The notes below the pieces were generated by a model. That model was not told the origin of the DNA. It worked only from the letters and a program-made list of their open reading frames with translations, and searched no databases. Shown here in pieces: positions 1 through 9,017 of a stretch of DNA of 64,000 bases. This DNA comes from Bradyrhizobium sp. SZCCT0148 (GTDB lineage Bacteria > Pseudomonadota > Alphaproteobacteria > Rhizobiales > Xanthobacteraceae). The position numbers were made by a program, and so were the translations under genes. Within the stretch, counting starts at the first letter, position 1. Each line of letters opens with the position of its first letter. The stretch lies in NCBI RefSeq assembly GCF_018129985.1, contig NZ_JAFCKT010000001.1, positions 1,116,001 to 1,180,000 of the forward strand, read 5' to 3'.

Positions 1-654
1 AAGCGCGGTCCAGAAAATCGCGGGCCAGCTCCAGGGCGGACGTGTCTCTTCCTCCGCGCGCTGCCACGACAGATAGGCCCGCGCCATCGCGCCCATCGCG
101 GCGACCACGCAGAGCAGCAGCATCGCGTCGGTCTTGGCGAGACGCGCCTCGACGCCGAGCAGCACGGATGCACACATCATCAGCGCCGCCAGCACCGCGG
201 CGCGCCGCGTGACGAATCCGAGCGCGGTCCAATAGGTCATGAGCACCGCGCCGACCGCGCCGATCAGCGACGGAATCCGGTAGACCCAGATTCGCAATTC
301 GGCCTTCGGCAGCTTCAACGCCGAGGCGATCTCGACTGCCGCCGATTGCAGCCAGTAGATGCCGACCGGCTTCTTGTAGCGGACGTCCTCCTGGAAGCGG
401 ATATCGACATATTCACCGCTCTCGACCATCTGCTTGGTGGCCTGGGCGAACCGCGCCTCATCGCGGTCGATCGGCGGGATCGTGAAGAAGCCTGGCAGGA
501 ACAATAGAAGTCCGCACAGCAGCAGGAAGGCGACGGCGCGGGCATGGCTGGCCGTGACGACATCCAGCAGGCGCACGAGCCGGCTGCCCGGATTCGCGGG
601 CGATTTCGGCTCGCGGGGCGCTCCAAAACGGGGGCTAGGATAGGTCTCGACCAT
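1..654 (-). CDS. ArnT-like glycosyltransferase, partial (3' end off the window)
   Basis: The frame is open from the ATG at 654 to the window edge, giving 218 codons. After a short cytoplasmic start there is a first membrane segment (about residues 40-57), then the extracytoplasmic loop FFTIPPIDRDEARFAQATKQ and the segment YKKPVGIYWLQ. This acidic DRDEARFAQ loop is typical of the PMT_2/ArnT (GT-C) family, which moves sugars from polyprenyl phosphate to lipid A or other envelope acceptors. Further membrane segments follow before the edge. The substrate cannot be told. It runs in the same direction as pbpC, which ends upstream of it at 705. Confidence 0.85.
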   Translation of the reverse strand, partial: MVETYPSPRFGAPREPKSPANPGSRLVRLLDVVTASHARAVAFLLLCGLLLFLPGFFTIPPIDRDEARFAQATKQMVESGEYVDIRFQEDVRYKKPVGIYWLQSAAVEIASALKLPKAELRIWVYRIPSLIGAVGAVLMTYWTALGFVTRRAAVLAALMMCASVLLGVEARLAKTDAMLLLCVVAAMGAMARAYLSWQRAEEETRPPWSWPAIFWTAL

Positions 655-704
655 TGGTTCCGCTTACGCTGAAACCGCCATCGCCACAACCGCTTGAGGC
701 GGGG

Positions 705-2933
705 TCATTGAATTCGAATGACGACTGTGTCCGCGGCGCCCGCGGCATCGATCACGGTGAGCCGCGCAAAGCCGGGACCGGGTGGATCGATCAGGCGCTG
801 GCGGCGGCCGTCGATCTCGCCGAGCGCCGTACCGTTAACCATCACGGTCATGGGCAGCACGCCGCCGGCAACCTTGACCGGCATCGCAGCGCTCTCCTGC
901 CCCCCGGATCGATCCACGTCGATCCGCGAGCCGTTGAGCGGAAATTGGATGTGCAGCGGCTGATCGCGGCCCGTTCGCACCAGCTCTCCTACCGGCCGGA
1001 ACCGCTTCAGCGGCAACGGCAGCTTGGCATTGCTGGCAACCAGGGTTCCCCTTGGCGGCTTCGGCAAAGCGGCCAACGTCCTGCCGGTGCGGGCAAAGGC
1101 ATCGAACAGGATCGGTGCGGCGGCGACGCGGCCGATCAGGCCCGGAACCGGCGCGCCGTCGGGACGGCCGACCCAGACGCCGATGGTCATCCGGCCGTCG
1201 AATCCGACCGACCAGGCGTCACGATAGCCGTAGGAGGTGCCGGTCTTGAAGGCGATGCGATTGTGAGCGGCATTATCCGGTGGCGGCGTTCCCAGCAGAA
1301 CGTTGCCGACCTGCCAGGCGGCAACGGGGTCCAGCAGCCGAAGTGGCTCCCGGTCGTCCTTGTCAGCCATCACCTCGCGCAGCGCCTTGGTGGTGCCGAG
1401 CCGGGCGAAGCCTGTGTAGAGCTGGGCAAGATCCTGCAGCGTCACACCGACGCCGCCGAGCCCCATGGCGAGCCCCGGCGCTTCGTCCTTGGGAAGAACC
1501 AGATTGCCGCCGGCCTGCCGCAGCCGCGAGGCCAGCCGGCTGGAGCCGACGCGATCGAGCAGCACGATCGCCGGCACGTTCAGCGAGAGTTGCAGCGCCT
1601 TCCGCACCGGCACCGTACCCTGGAAGGTCATGTCGAAATTCTCCGGCGCGTAGGAGCCGAAGCGAACCGGCCGGTCGTCGATCAGGCTCTCAGGATGAAC
1701 GAAGCCGTCCTCGAAGGCGAGCCCGTAGATGAAAGGTTTGAGCGTCGAGCCCGGCGAGCGGATCGCGCGGGTCATGTCGACCTGCCCTGCCCGGCTGTCG
1801 TCGAAATAATCGGCCGACCCCACGCGCGCCAGCACGTCGCCGCTCTCATTGTCGACCACGATGATGCCGACCGAGATGTTGGGCCCCAGCGCAATCGCGC
1901 GATCGCGTGCGAGCGGCTCCAGCACCTTCTGCAGGTTCGCATCCAGCGTCAGCCTGACGACCGGCGTGTCCTTGGCCGTCGACAGCGCGGTGTCGGAGGC
2001 ATGCGGCGCCAGGATCGGCATCGGCTTGCGCAGTTTTGGAACAGGCACGGCCTTCGCTTGCCTGGCGTCGTCCGCGCTGACCACATGCTCCGCGACCATG
2101 CGGTCGAGCACGCGGTCGCGCGCCTTGCGCGCCGCCTCGGGATGGCGGTCTAGGCGGCGCGTCTCCGGCGATTGCGGCAGCGCGACCAGCAGTGCGGCTT
2201 CGGCCAGCGACAGCCGCTTCGGCTCCTTGCCGAGATAGCCGATCGACGCGGAGCGGATGCCTTCGAGATTGCCGCCGTAGGGCGCCAGCGCAAGATAGAG
2301 ATCGAGAATCTGCTCCTTGCTCATGGTGCGCTCGATCTCGATCGCACGAACCATCTGCCGCAGCTTGGCGTAGAGCGAGCGTTGCCGCCGCGGCTCGATC
2401 AGCCGCGCCAGCTGCATGCTGATGGTCGAGCCGCCCGACACGATGTGGCCGCGGGTCGCGAGCTGCAGCGCGGCACGCCCGAGCGCCAGGGGGTCGAGAC
2501 CGTTATGCGCGTAAAAGCGCTGGTCCTCATAGGCGAACAGCAGTTTCAGATAGGTCGGATCGACGTTGGATTTGGCATCGACAGGCAACCGCCACCGTCC
2601 GTCCGGCATCGCATAGGCACGCAGCAGCTTGCCGTTGCGGTCGACGATGGTGGTGGAGACGTGCCGGGGTTCGTCGAGCGGGAGCGGTCCGAGGGAATAG
2701 ACCCAGCCAACGAAGCCGACGATGGCGAGGACGAGGGTCAGCGCGAGAGCAGAGAGCGCGCGAAACCCCCAGCCTCCTGCTTCGTCATGGCCGGGCGTGT
2801 CCCGGCCATCCACGTTCTTCGCCGCGGCACCGCAGTCCGTGGATGCCCGGGACATCCGCGCGAAGACGCGCTTCGCGCTTTTGCCCGGGCATGACGGCGG
2901 AGTATGTGGCGCGACCTCGCTCATCTCACTCAC
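705..2933 (-). CDS. pbpC: Penicillin-binding protein 1C
   Basis: Bifunctional peptidoglycan synthase of the PBP1C type, about 742 residues, anchored in the inner membrane. In order: a cytoplasmic N-terminus, one membrane segment (about residues 57-77), a GT51 glycosyltransferase domain (EDQRFYAHNGLDP near residue 136), a transpeptidase domain with SxxK (STLK, S near 396), SLN and KTGTS (near 563), and a C-terminal BiPBP-type domain. The GTG start at 2933 overlaps the yfhM stop (GTGA), so translation is probably coupled. The yfhM-pbpC pairing is conserved in many proteobacteria. Residues about 13-50 are encoded by a dispersed palindromic repeat and are unlikely to be functional. An ATG three codons downstream (2924) is an alternative start. 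Confidence 0.93.
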   Translation of the reverse strand: MSEMSEVAPHTPPSCPGKSAKRVFARMSRASTDCGAAAKNVDGRDTPGHDEAGGWGFRALSALALTLVLAIVGFVGWVYSLGPLPLDEPRHVSTTIVDRNGKLLRAYAMPDGRWRLPVDAKSNVDPTYLKLLFAYEDQRFYAHNGLDPLALGRAALQLATRGHIVSGGSTISMQLARLIEPRRQRSLYAKLRQMVRAIEIERTMSKEQILDLYLALAPYGGNLEGIRSASIGYLGKEPKRLSLAEAALLVALPQSPETRRLDRHPEAARKARDRVLDRMVAEHVVSADDARQAKAVPVPKLRKPMPILAPHASDTALSTAKDTPVVRLTLDANLQKVLEPLARDRAIALGPNISVGIIVVDNESGDVLARVGSADYFDDSRAGQVDMTRAIRSPGSTLKPFIYGLAFEDGFVHPESLIDDRPVRFGSYAPENFDMTFQGTVPVRKALQLSLNVPAIVLLDRVGSSRLASRLRQAGGNLVLPKDEAPGLAMGLGGVGVTLQDLAQLYTGFARLGTTKALREVMADKDDREPLRLLDPVAAWQVGNVLLGTPPPDNAAHNRIAFKTGTSYGYRDAWSVGFDGRMTIGVWVGRPDGAPVPGLIGRVAAAPILFDAFARTGRTLAALPKPPRGTLVASNAKLPLPLKRFRPVGELVRTGRDQPLHIQFPLNGSRIDVDRSGGQESAAMPVKVAGGVLPMTVMVNGTALGEIDGRRQRLIDPPGPGFARLTVIDAAGAADTVVIRIQ
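2783..2896. repeat. Dispersed palindromic element inside the pbpC reading frame
   Basis: About 114 bp bounded by CGTCATGGCCGGGC and GCCCGGGCATGACG, with internal arms around TCCACG and CGTGGA. Translated on the minus strand it gives NVDGRDTPGHDE, a string often met where this type of Bradyrhizobium/Rhizobiales intergenic palindrome is translated. Here it lies in frame in the N-terminal cytoplasmic tail of pbpC, ahead of the membrane segment. The family assignment is from memory of the motif; copy number is not known from this window. Confidence 0.7.
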
Positions 2934-5900
2934 TTCGCCGGTCGCACCTCGACCGTCCCCGTGCCCGTCCGACCGTAGCGCGAGGGATTGTACATGTCCT
3001 CAACATAGGCCTGCGGCAGCACGTATTTGCCGGGAGAGACCACGCGCACGATATAGGCGACGGTGAAGACCGACTTGGAATCCGAGGCGCGATCGACCGC
3101 GGCGGTGAAGCGGTCGTCACGGAACTCGGTGTCCTCAGGCTCCTCGCCGTCCTCGATCCAGTCCAGCGTGCCGCTGTCGCCCGACGACACCAGCCTGGGG
3201 TTGTCGATCTCGAGACCCGCCGGAAGATAGTCGGACACCATGATGTGGCCGTACTCCGGCTTGGCCTCGGTGATCTTCAACACCACCGCAAAGCGCTGGT
3301 TCTGCTTGACCTTGCTGATGTCGGCCGGCTTGCCGTCAAGCGTGAAGAAGTTGCGCTCGATCTTGAAACCGTTGGACGCTGCCGGCTCCGGCGTCACCGG
3401 CGAGCCCGACACCGAGATCACCGCCTGCACGGGCGCGTCGCCAGTGTTGGTGATCTTCAACGGCTTGCCCTCCAGCGTCGCGGCCTTGTAGCTGCGATAG
3501 AGCGCGGTCTTGACCGGCTGGCCGTCCACTTCCATGGACAGGTTCTCCTTGGCCAGTGCGCGCGCCGCCAGCACAAGCCACGCATTTTCCTGCGTCGAGG
3601 TGTAAGGCGTAAGCCCGCGCGCGGTCTCGACGCGCGAGACCGCCTGCGTCAGCGTCGCCTTCGGCGCGTTGCCTTCGCTGGCCAGCGACACCAGAGCTGC
3701 GGCATCGCGAAGCTGCGAGCCGTAATCGGTACGGCCGAACTCCAGGACGGGCTTCGGCGCGAGGCTGTCGAGCGCGGCACCATAGACCCGTTCGGCGCGA
3801 TTGCGGTCGCCGACGAGAGCGAGCGCTGCCGCGAGCTGCGACTTCGCGATCGGGGTCGCGAGGTTGTTCAGCTTGGTGTCGGCGAGATAGCGGAGATCGC
3901 CGATCGGCGCCGCGCCGTTACGGGCGAGCACGTAGAGGCCGTAAGCGAGATCGCGCCCGCCGTCCTTCTCCGGCTCGTTGCCGTTGACGACGGAGTTACG
4001 AACGCGGTCGAGCGCGTTCTTGAACAGCACGTCCGGCACCGCAAATCCCTTTTCGCGGGCGCGGGTCAGGAAGTCCGTTACGTAGGCATCGAGCCAGGCA
4101 TCGTCGCCACCGGCGGACCACAGGCCGAACGAGCCGTTCGAACCCTGACGGGCCAACAGCCGCTCGATCGCATCGCGGATGCGCTGATCGACTTCGGTGT
4201 CCATCGCGAGGTGGGCACCGGCCGCGAGGTCGTTGACGTAAAGCAGCGGCATGGCGCGGCTCGTGATCTGCTCCGAGCAGCCATAGGGATAGCGATCGAG
4301 CGCTTTGAGGATCGTCGCGGCGTCGAGCGCGGTCGAAAGGCTTGCCGAGACCGAGACGCTGCCGGTGCCCGGCACCAGGTCGGAGAACATGTCCGAGGTG
4401 AGCGTCAGGCTCTCGCCCTTTGCCAGCGTGCGGATCGACCGCCGAGCCAACACCTGCGTCGCCGCCTTGACGTCGAACGCGTAGTGGCGCGCCAGCGTCA
4501 GGCCGTTCGGCCCCTTGATGTCGACGTCGAGCGTCGCCTGCCCCGCCGCGGTCGCATCGATCGCGAGCGCGAACGAATTGCGCTGCTTGGCGGCGAGCTT
4601 GACCGTGGTCGCCGGGTTGCCGGTCGTCTTTACCGGCCCCCCCGTCTTCACGTTGATGACGTAGTCGCCAGCCTGGCCCTCGACATTGTCGATCTCGAGA
4701 TTGACCGTGCCATGGTCGCCGTTGAGCAGGAAGCGCGGCAAGGTCGTGGTCAGCACCACGGGGTCGCGGATCACGACATCGGTGTTGGCGCGGCCAAGCT
4801 TCGTCGCGGTCCACGCCACCGCCATCACCCGCGCGGTACCGGCAAACTCCGGAATGTCGAAGCTGACTTCCGCGCTGCCGTCAGCGCTGACCGTCACGAT
4901 GCCCGAGTAGAGCGCGAGCGGCTTTTGTGTGGGCGGCGAGCCCTGCAGCTCGGCTGCTCCGGCGTCACCGCCCGACTTGATCTGGCCGCGCGTGCCGGAC
5001 ATGCCGTCGATCAGCTGCCCATAGAGGTCGCGAATCTCGGCGCTCAAACGGCGCTGGCCGAGATAATAATCGTCCGGCGCCGGCGGCTTGTAGTTGGTGA
5101 GGTTGAGGATGCCGACATCGACGGCAGCGATGACGATCTTGGCGTCCTCGCCCGGATTGAGTCCGTCGAACTTGACCGGGATCTTCAACGCCGCATTCGG
5201 CCGGATCAGCGCCGGCGGCGACAGCTTCACCTGCAAGGTGCGGGTCTGCTTGTCGATGCCGAACCATTTCAGGCCGATCGCCCTGCCCGGCATGCGCTGG
5301 GCCGCCGCGTCGAGTGGACGGCGCAGCGTCGCGACCACGTAAGCGCCGGTGCCCCAGTCCTTGCCGACCGGGAGCTTCACCTGGGCAGTGCCTTCCTTGA
5401 CGTCGATGGTCTGGGTCGTCAGCAGGCGGTCGCCAAGCACGTTGATGGTGAGCTTGCCGGCGCTGCGGACGTTGACCGACACGGTCATGGTGTCGCCGGA
5501 GGAATATTGCGGCTTGTCGATCGAGGTTTCCAGCAGGTCCGGAGTGTCGGCGCTGCCGTCGGAGTACCAGCCGACGTCGAACTGCACCGAGGTCACCGGG
5601 CCGTCGGCATCGTTCGACTTCACGTCAAGCCGGTAGCGGCCCGGTTGCGGGTTGAGCGAAATGCGCGCCGGCTTATCGGCCGTAATGGTCACGTCACCGT
5701 CGGCGACGCGCGAGGTCGACTTGACCGGCTCATACTCCCAGTAATTGTTCTGGCGATACCATTGGTAGCGCGACTCCATCTTCAGGAGTTCGTAGCGCAG
5801 GCCGTCGCGGCGCAGCTTCTCGCCCTCGGGTGAGACGAACAGAACGTCGAACTCGGCCTTGTCGCCCTCGGCGACGTTCTTGGTGCCGAACAGCGGCTTG

Positions 5901-8134
5901 ACGCCGATCTGCGCCGTGCTGGGCGCCACTGGCAGCACGATCTTGCGCTCGACGGCGCGGCCGCCGGTCTCGACCATGCGCACGAAAATCTGCGCCTCCT
6001 GCGGACGGGTCGAGGCCGGCTGCTTGTCCAGCGTCACCGGAAAGGTCGCAACGCCGTTGGCGTCGGCCTCAGGCAGGTTCTCGAGCGGCGTACGCTCGTT
6101 CGAGGTGGTTTCCTCGTCGGCAACGCCGAACTGGTAGCCGGCAAAGCCCGGACGCTCGGCCGCGGGCGCCACCAGCATGTCGCCTTCGAGCTGCAGGCCC
6201 GAGGCCGGCGCGCCATAGAGGAAATGGCCGTCCGCCTTAAGCTCCACTGGAGCGTTAGCTTTGATCAGCTTGTCTTTGGCGGACAAGTCGAATTCGATCC
6301 GATCGGGAACGTAGTCCTCGACCATGAAAGTGGTCTCGCCGACCGAGGAGCCCTTTGGATCGGTGAAGGCGCGCGCCCGCCATGTCCCGGTCGGCACGGC
6401 CGAGTTGAGCGGCACTGACAGCGTACGGCCACCCGCGCCCTGGTCGGGAAGCACGGCGCGTCGGTATTCCACGCCGTCGGGGCGCTCGATCACCATGGTC
6501 AGCGGCCCGCCGCTGACGGCGTTGCCCTGCCCGTCGCGCAAGAGTGCGGTCAGATAGACGGTCTCGCTGGAGCGGTAGACGCCGCGCTCGGCATAGACGA
6601 AAGCATCGGCGCCTGCCGGCACTGCCCGGCCGGAGACGCCGCGATCGGACAGATCGAAGGCGGAAGACTTCAAGCTGAGAAAGGCATAGTCCGCCTTCTC
6701 GCCGGTGACCGTCAGCATCGCCGGCGACAGGCCGCCCTCGCCGCGCGCAAGGCCCGCCTCGAACAACACATGGCCGCTGTCATCGGTCTTGCGGGTCGCC
6801 AGGATCTCGTTGTTGCGGGCAACCAGCCGCACCTCGGCCTTGCCGACCGGATCGGTCGAGGCCAGCGAGTTGACGAACACGTGGATGCCGTCATTGCCGG
6901 AATAGGCGGCGACGCCGAGATCGGAGACGATGAACCATTGCGTGGCGAGCTGATAATCGTCGTCCGAGCCCGGGCCCTTGGCGGCGGCCGTCATCACGTA
7001 GACGCCGGGCTGGAGCTCGCCGAGCGCCTGGTCGACCGGGAATGCCGTGGTGACATCCTGGTTCAGGGTCATCGCGGTCGCGAGCTCGCCGGTCCAGACC
7101 TTGACGCCGCGCTCGTCGCCGAGATCGCTGAGCTGGTATTTCGACAGCGTTTTCTGGAAATCGCTGTCGACCACCGTGTTGATCAGGTTGCGGTCGCCGA
7201 TCCGGAAGACGCTGATGTTGACCGCTGGCGTGTTGACGCTGACCACGGGAATGCCGCGCTGGCCGGTTCGAGGCAGCACATAGGCCCGGCTGGTGAAGCG
7301 CACAAACGGCTTGCGGTCGCGCACATAGACGTTGAATTCGGCCGATTTCGGCAAACCCTCCTTCACCGTGGACGGCAGGCCGGCGCGCAGATTGATGTTG
7401 TAGCGCTCGCCATGCTTCAGGCCGTCGACGCAGAGCTGCTTGCCTTCGGCCGAGAGCGCCGGCTTGTCCTGGCCCGCCAGTGCCAGGTAAGGCGCGAAGT
7501 CGGTGCGCTTGGCCAACTCCTCGGAAAACTGGAAGCAAGCCCGCGGGCTCGCCGAATCCGAGTCCACGGTATAGTCGAGCAGCCGGAAGCCGTGCTCGTC
7601 GCGCATCTTCTCGTATTGGCCGCGGACGTCGGCTACCTCGCGCATGTCGAGGGACAGCCGCAGCGAATCCAGCGCCGGCCTCCACAGCTTGCGCTCCGAC
7701 AGCGACTTGCCGAGCACCGCGAGCGCGTCGGCCTCCTCGCCCGGATTGCCGGCGCGCTGGTAGGCGATATAGGCTGCGGTCGAGGCGCGCTCCAGCAGGA
7801 AGGTCTGCTCGCTCGAGCTCTTCGGCGAGATCTGGAAGATGACCTTGGCGAGCCGCAGCCAATTGCCGGCGTCCTCGGGCGTGGTCGCCGCGATCTGACC
7901 GAGGACCGACAGGCCGCTGCGATAATCGTTGCGCCGGAAGGCGGCGTCGGCGTCCGTCTTCAGCGTCGCGTTGGTCTTGGCGACGGGCCCCGCCTCGCTT
8001 TTGATCTGGGCCTCGAGCTTGATCGCGGAATCGGCGAGGTCGTCGCGCTTGAACGCCTTGTCGGCGGCATGCGCTACGCCGAGGCCGAGTGCCAGCGTGG
8101 CGCAGATTGTGACGGCGCGAACAAGACCGATCAT
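2930..8134 (-). CDS. yfhM: Alpha-2-macroglobulin family protein
   Basis: A 1734-residue secreted alpha-2-macroglobulin homologue, the bacterial partner of PBP1C, thought to trap attacking proteases in the periplasm. It has a signal peptide (MIGLVRAVTICATLALGLG, cleavage after AHA), without the lipobox cysteine of E. coli YfhM. The macroglobulin domains are followed by a thioester motif CSEQ (Cys near 1286) in the context YPYGCSEQITSRAMP, then an alpha-alpha-barrel TED-like region. The CxEQ motif looks intact, which favours the thioester (YfhM) class over YfaS. The start at 8134 is chosen for the signal peptide and a GGGAG ribosome site. Its TGA overlaps the pbpC GTG. Confidence 0.92.
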   Translation of the reverse strand: MIGLVRAVTICATLALGLGVAHAADKAFKRDDLADSAIKLEAQIKSEAGPVAKTNATLKTDADAAFRRNDYRSGLSVLGQIAATTPEDAGNWLRLAKVIFQISPKSSSEQTFLLERASTAAYIAYQRAGNPGEEADALAVLGKSLSERKLWRPALDSLRLSLDMREVADVRGQYEKMRDEHGFRLLDYTVDSDSASPRACFQFSEELAKRTDFAPYLALAGQDKPALSAEGKQLCVDGLKHGERYNINLRAGLPSTVKEGLPKSAEFNVYVRDRKPFVRFTSRAYVLPRTGQRGIPVVSVNTPAVNISVFRIGDRNLINTVVDSDFQKTLSKYQLSDLGDERGVKVWTGELATAMTLNQDVTTAFPVDQALGELQPGVYVMTAAAKGPGSDDDYQLATQWFIVSDLGVAAYSGNDGIHVFVNSLASTDPVGKAEVRLVARNNEILATRKTDDSGHVLFEAGLARGEGGLSPAMLTVTGEKADYAFLSLKSSAFDLSDRGVSGRAVPAGADAFVYAERGVYRSSETVYLTALLRDGQGNAVSGGPLTMVIERPDGVEYRRAVLPDQGAGGRTLSVPLNSAVPTGTWRARAFTDPKGSSVGETTFMVEDYVPDRIEFDLSAKDKLIKANAPVELKADGHFLYGAPASGLQLEGDMLVAPAAERPGFAGYQFGVADEETTSNERTPLENLPEADANGVATFPVTLDKQPASTRPQEAQIFVRMVETGGRAVERKIVLPVAPSTAQIGVKPLFGTKNVAEGDKAEFDVLFVSPEGEKLRRDGLRYELLKMESRYQWYRQNNYWEYEPVKSTSRVADGDVTITADKPARISLNPQPGRYRLDVKSNDADGPVTSVQFDVGWYSDGSADTPDLLETSIDKPQYSSGDTMTVSVNVRSAGKLTINVLGDRLLTTQTIDVKEGTAQVKLPVGKDWGTGAYVVATLRRPLDAAAQRMPGRAIGLKWFGIDKQTRTLQVKLSPPALIRPNAALKIPVKFDGLNPGEDAKIVIAAVDVGILNLTNYKPPAPDDYYLGQRRLSAEIRDLYGQLIDGMSGTRGQIKSGGDAGAAELQGSPPTQKPLALYSGIVTVSADGSAEVSFDIPEFAGTARVMAVAWTATKLGRANTDVVIRDPVVLTTTLPRFLLNGDHGTVNLEIDNVEGQAGDYVINVKTGGPVKTTGNPATTVKLAAKQRNSFALAIDATAAGQATLDVDIKGPNGLTLARHYAFDVKAATQVLARRSIRTLAKGESLTLTSDMFSDLVPGTGSVSVSASLSTALDAATILKALDRYPYGCSEQITSRAMPLLYVNDLAAGAHLAMDTEVDQRIRDAIERLLARQGSNGSFGLWSAGGDDAWLDAYVTDFLTRAREKGFAVPDVLFKNALDRVRNSVVNGNEPEKDGGRDLAYGLYVLARNGAAPIGDLRYLADTKLNNLATPIAKSQLAAALALVGDRNRAERVYGAALDSLAPKPVLEFGRTDYGSQLRDAAALVSLASEGNAPKATLTQAVSRVETARGLTPYTSTQENAWLVLAARALAKENLSMEVDGQPVKTALYRSYKAATLEGKPLKITNTGDAPVQAVISVSGSPVTPEPAASNGFKIERNFFTLDGKPADISKVKQNQRFAVVLKITEAKPEYGHIMVSDYLPAGLEIDNPRLVSSGDSGTLDWIEDGEEPEDTEFRDDRFTAAVDRASDSKSVFTVAYIVRVVSPGKYVLPQAYVEDMYNPSRYGRTGTGTVEVRPAK

Positions 8135-8538
8135 GATGGACTCCCGGAAATCGCGGCCAGCCGCCCGTGGGCAGCATGAAATGCGCGGAAAGGTGACGGA
8201 CTCAAGGCGATGGAACCAAAGGTGCAAATCGTCGCATTCGCCATGGAAAGGCAAGCCCAGAGGAGACCGATCAAGATACCGCCGCTCACGCCGTCCTGAT
8301 GGCGCAGCAATACCCGACCCGTCGACCGGCGGCCACATCCCGGAAGCTGACCAGCGTTTCCGGCGATGTGATCCATCGTCCAGTCCGCTGCCGCTCAACC
8401 CGGCACCCTGACATGCCACCGTCTCGCTTTGTCGCGGCTCTGAGCAAAACGGTTCGGTTCAGACTTGGCGAAAGACGATATTTTTCATATTTGGCATGGT
8501 AGATGAACAGCCGCCTCGTCTCCGGGGCGGCTCAAGAC
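8135..8538. other. Intergenic region between yfhM and tRNA-Arg
   Basis: About 400 bases with no convincing gene on either strand. It holds the yfhM promoter region and presumably that of the tRNA. A GC-rich hairpin (GCCGCC...GGGCGGC, near 8511-8532) sits just before the tRNA but has no T tract. Confidence 0.5.
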
Positions 8539-8615
8539 GGTCCCGTAGCTCAACTGGATAGAGCATCAGATTTCTACTCTGAGGGTTGCAGGTTCGATTC
8601 CTGCCGGGATCGCCA
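8539..8615 (+). tRNA. tRNA-Arg (TCT)
   Basis: A 77-nt cloverleaf. The acceptor arms GGTCCCG and CGGGATC pair with one G-U, the anticodon arm TCAGA-TTTCTAC-TCTGA puts TCT in the anticodon, the T arm contains GGTTCGATTCC, and CCA is encoded. It reads AGA codons. Confidence 0.95.
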
Positions 8616-8733
8616 GCCTCATTCTGAATCCACCGCCCTTCACGAACGCGTGGGTAACCATACGCCGGCCTTTGAACGGCGCCGATCAGTCCTATGTAAG
8701 CGCCGGGCAAATTGCGCCCGGTTAAGGACTCCG

Positions 8734-8985
8734 ATGCTTCCAGCCGAATGGACGAGAATGGCCATTGCATTCGCGGTGGCAATCGTCGCGATGTCATATC
8801 TGGCCATTGACGCTGGCGTTGTGAACCCCAGCGTGATCACGAGGCCCATCAAGGTGGCTCAAGCATCGATCATCGGCGCCGCCATGGGCCAGCATCAACT
8901 GTCCTTCGCCGTTCAGGAGTGGGCGCGTCCCACCCGTGACAACAACGAAAAGCCGGTCTTGGAGCATTGCCTGGCGATCGACTGA
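8734..8985 (+). CDS. Hypothetical 83-residue protein with one membrane segment
   Basis: Not recognised. The ATG at 8734 is preceded by a good ribosome site (TTAAGGACTCCG). One hydrophobic segment (about residues 9-27, MAIAFAVAIVAMSYLAIDA) is followed by a polar tail that repeats short amphipathic stretches. It could be a signal anchor or an uncleaved leader of a small envelope protein. It stands alone between tRNA-Arg and the convergent PLP-fold gene. Confidence 0.5.
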   Translation: MLPAEWTRMAIAFAVAIVAMSYLAIDAGVVNPSVITRPIKVAQASIIGAAMGQHQLSFAVQEWARPTRDNNEKPVLEHCLAID

Positions 8986-9017
8986 TCGAGGCGTCTCTTC
9001 CGCGCAAGCCACGATAA

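Noticed and set aside
2843..5833. A 996-codon open frame on the plus strand opposite pbpC and yfhM
   Set aside because: It is antisense to a well-supported alpha-2-macroglobulin gene and arises from high GC in third positions; its product is Arg/His-rich without domains.
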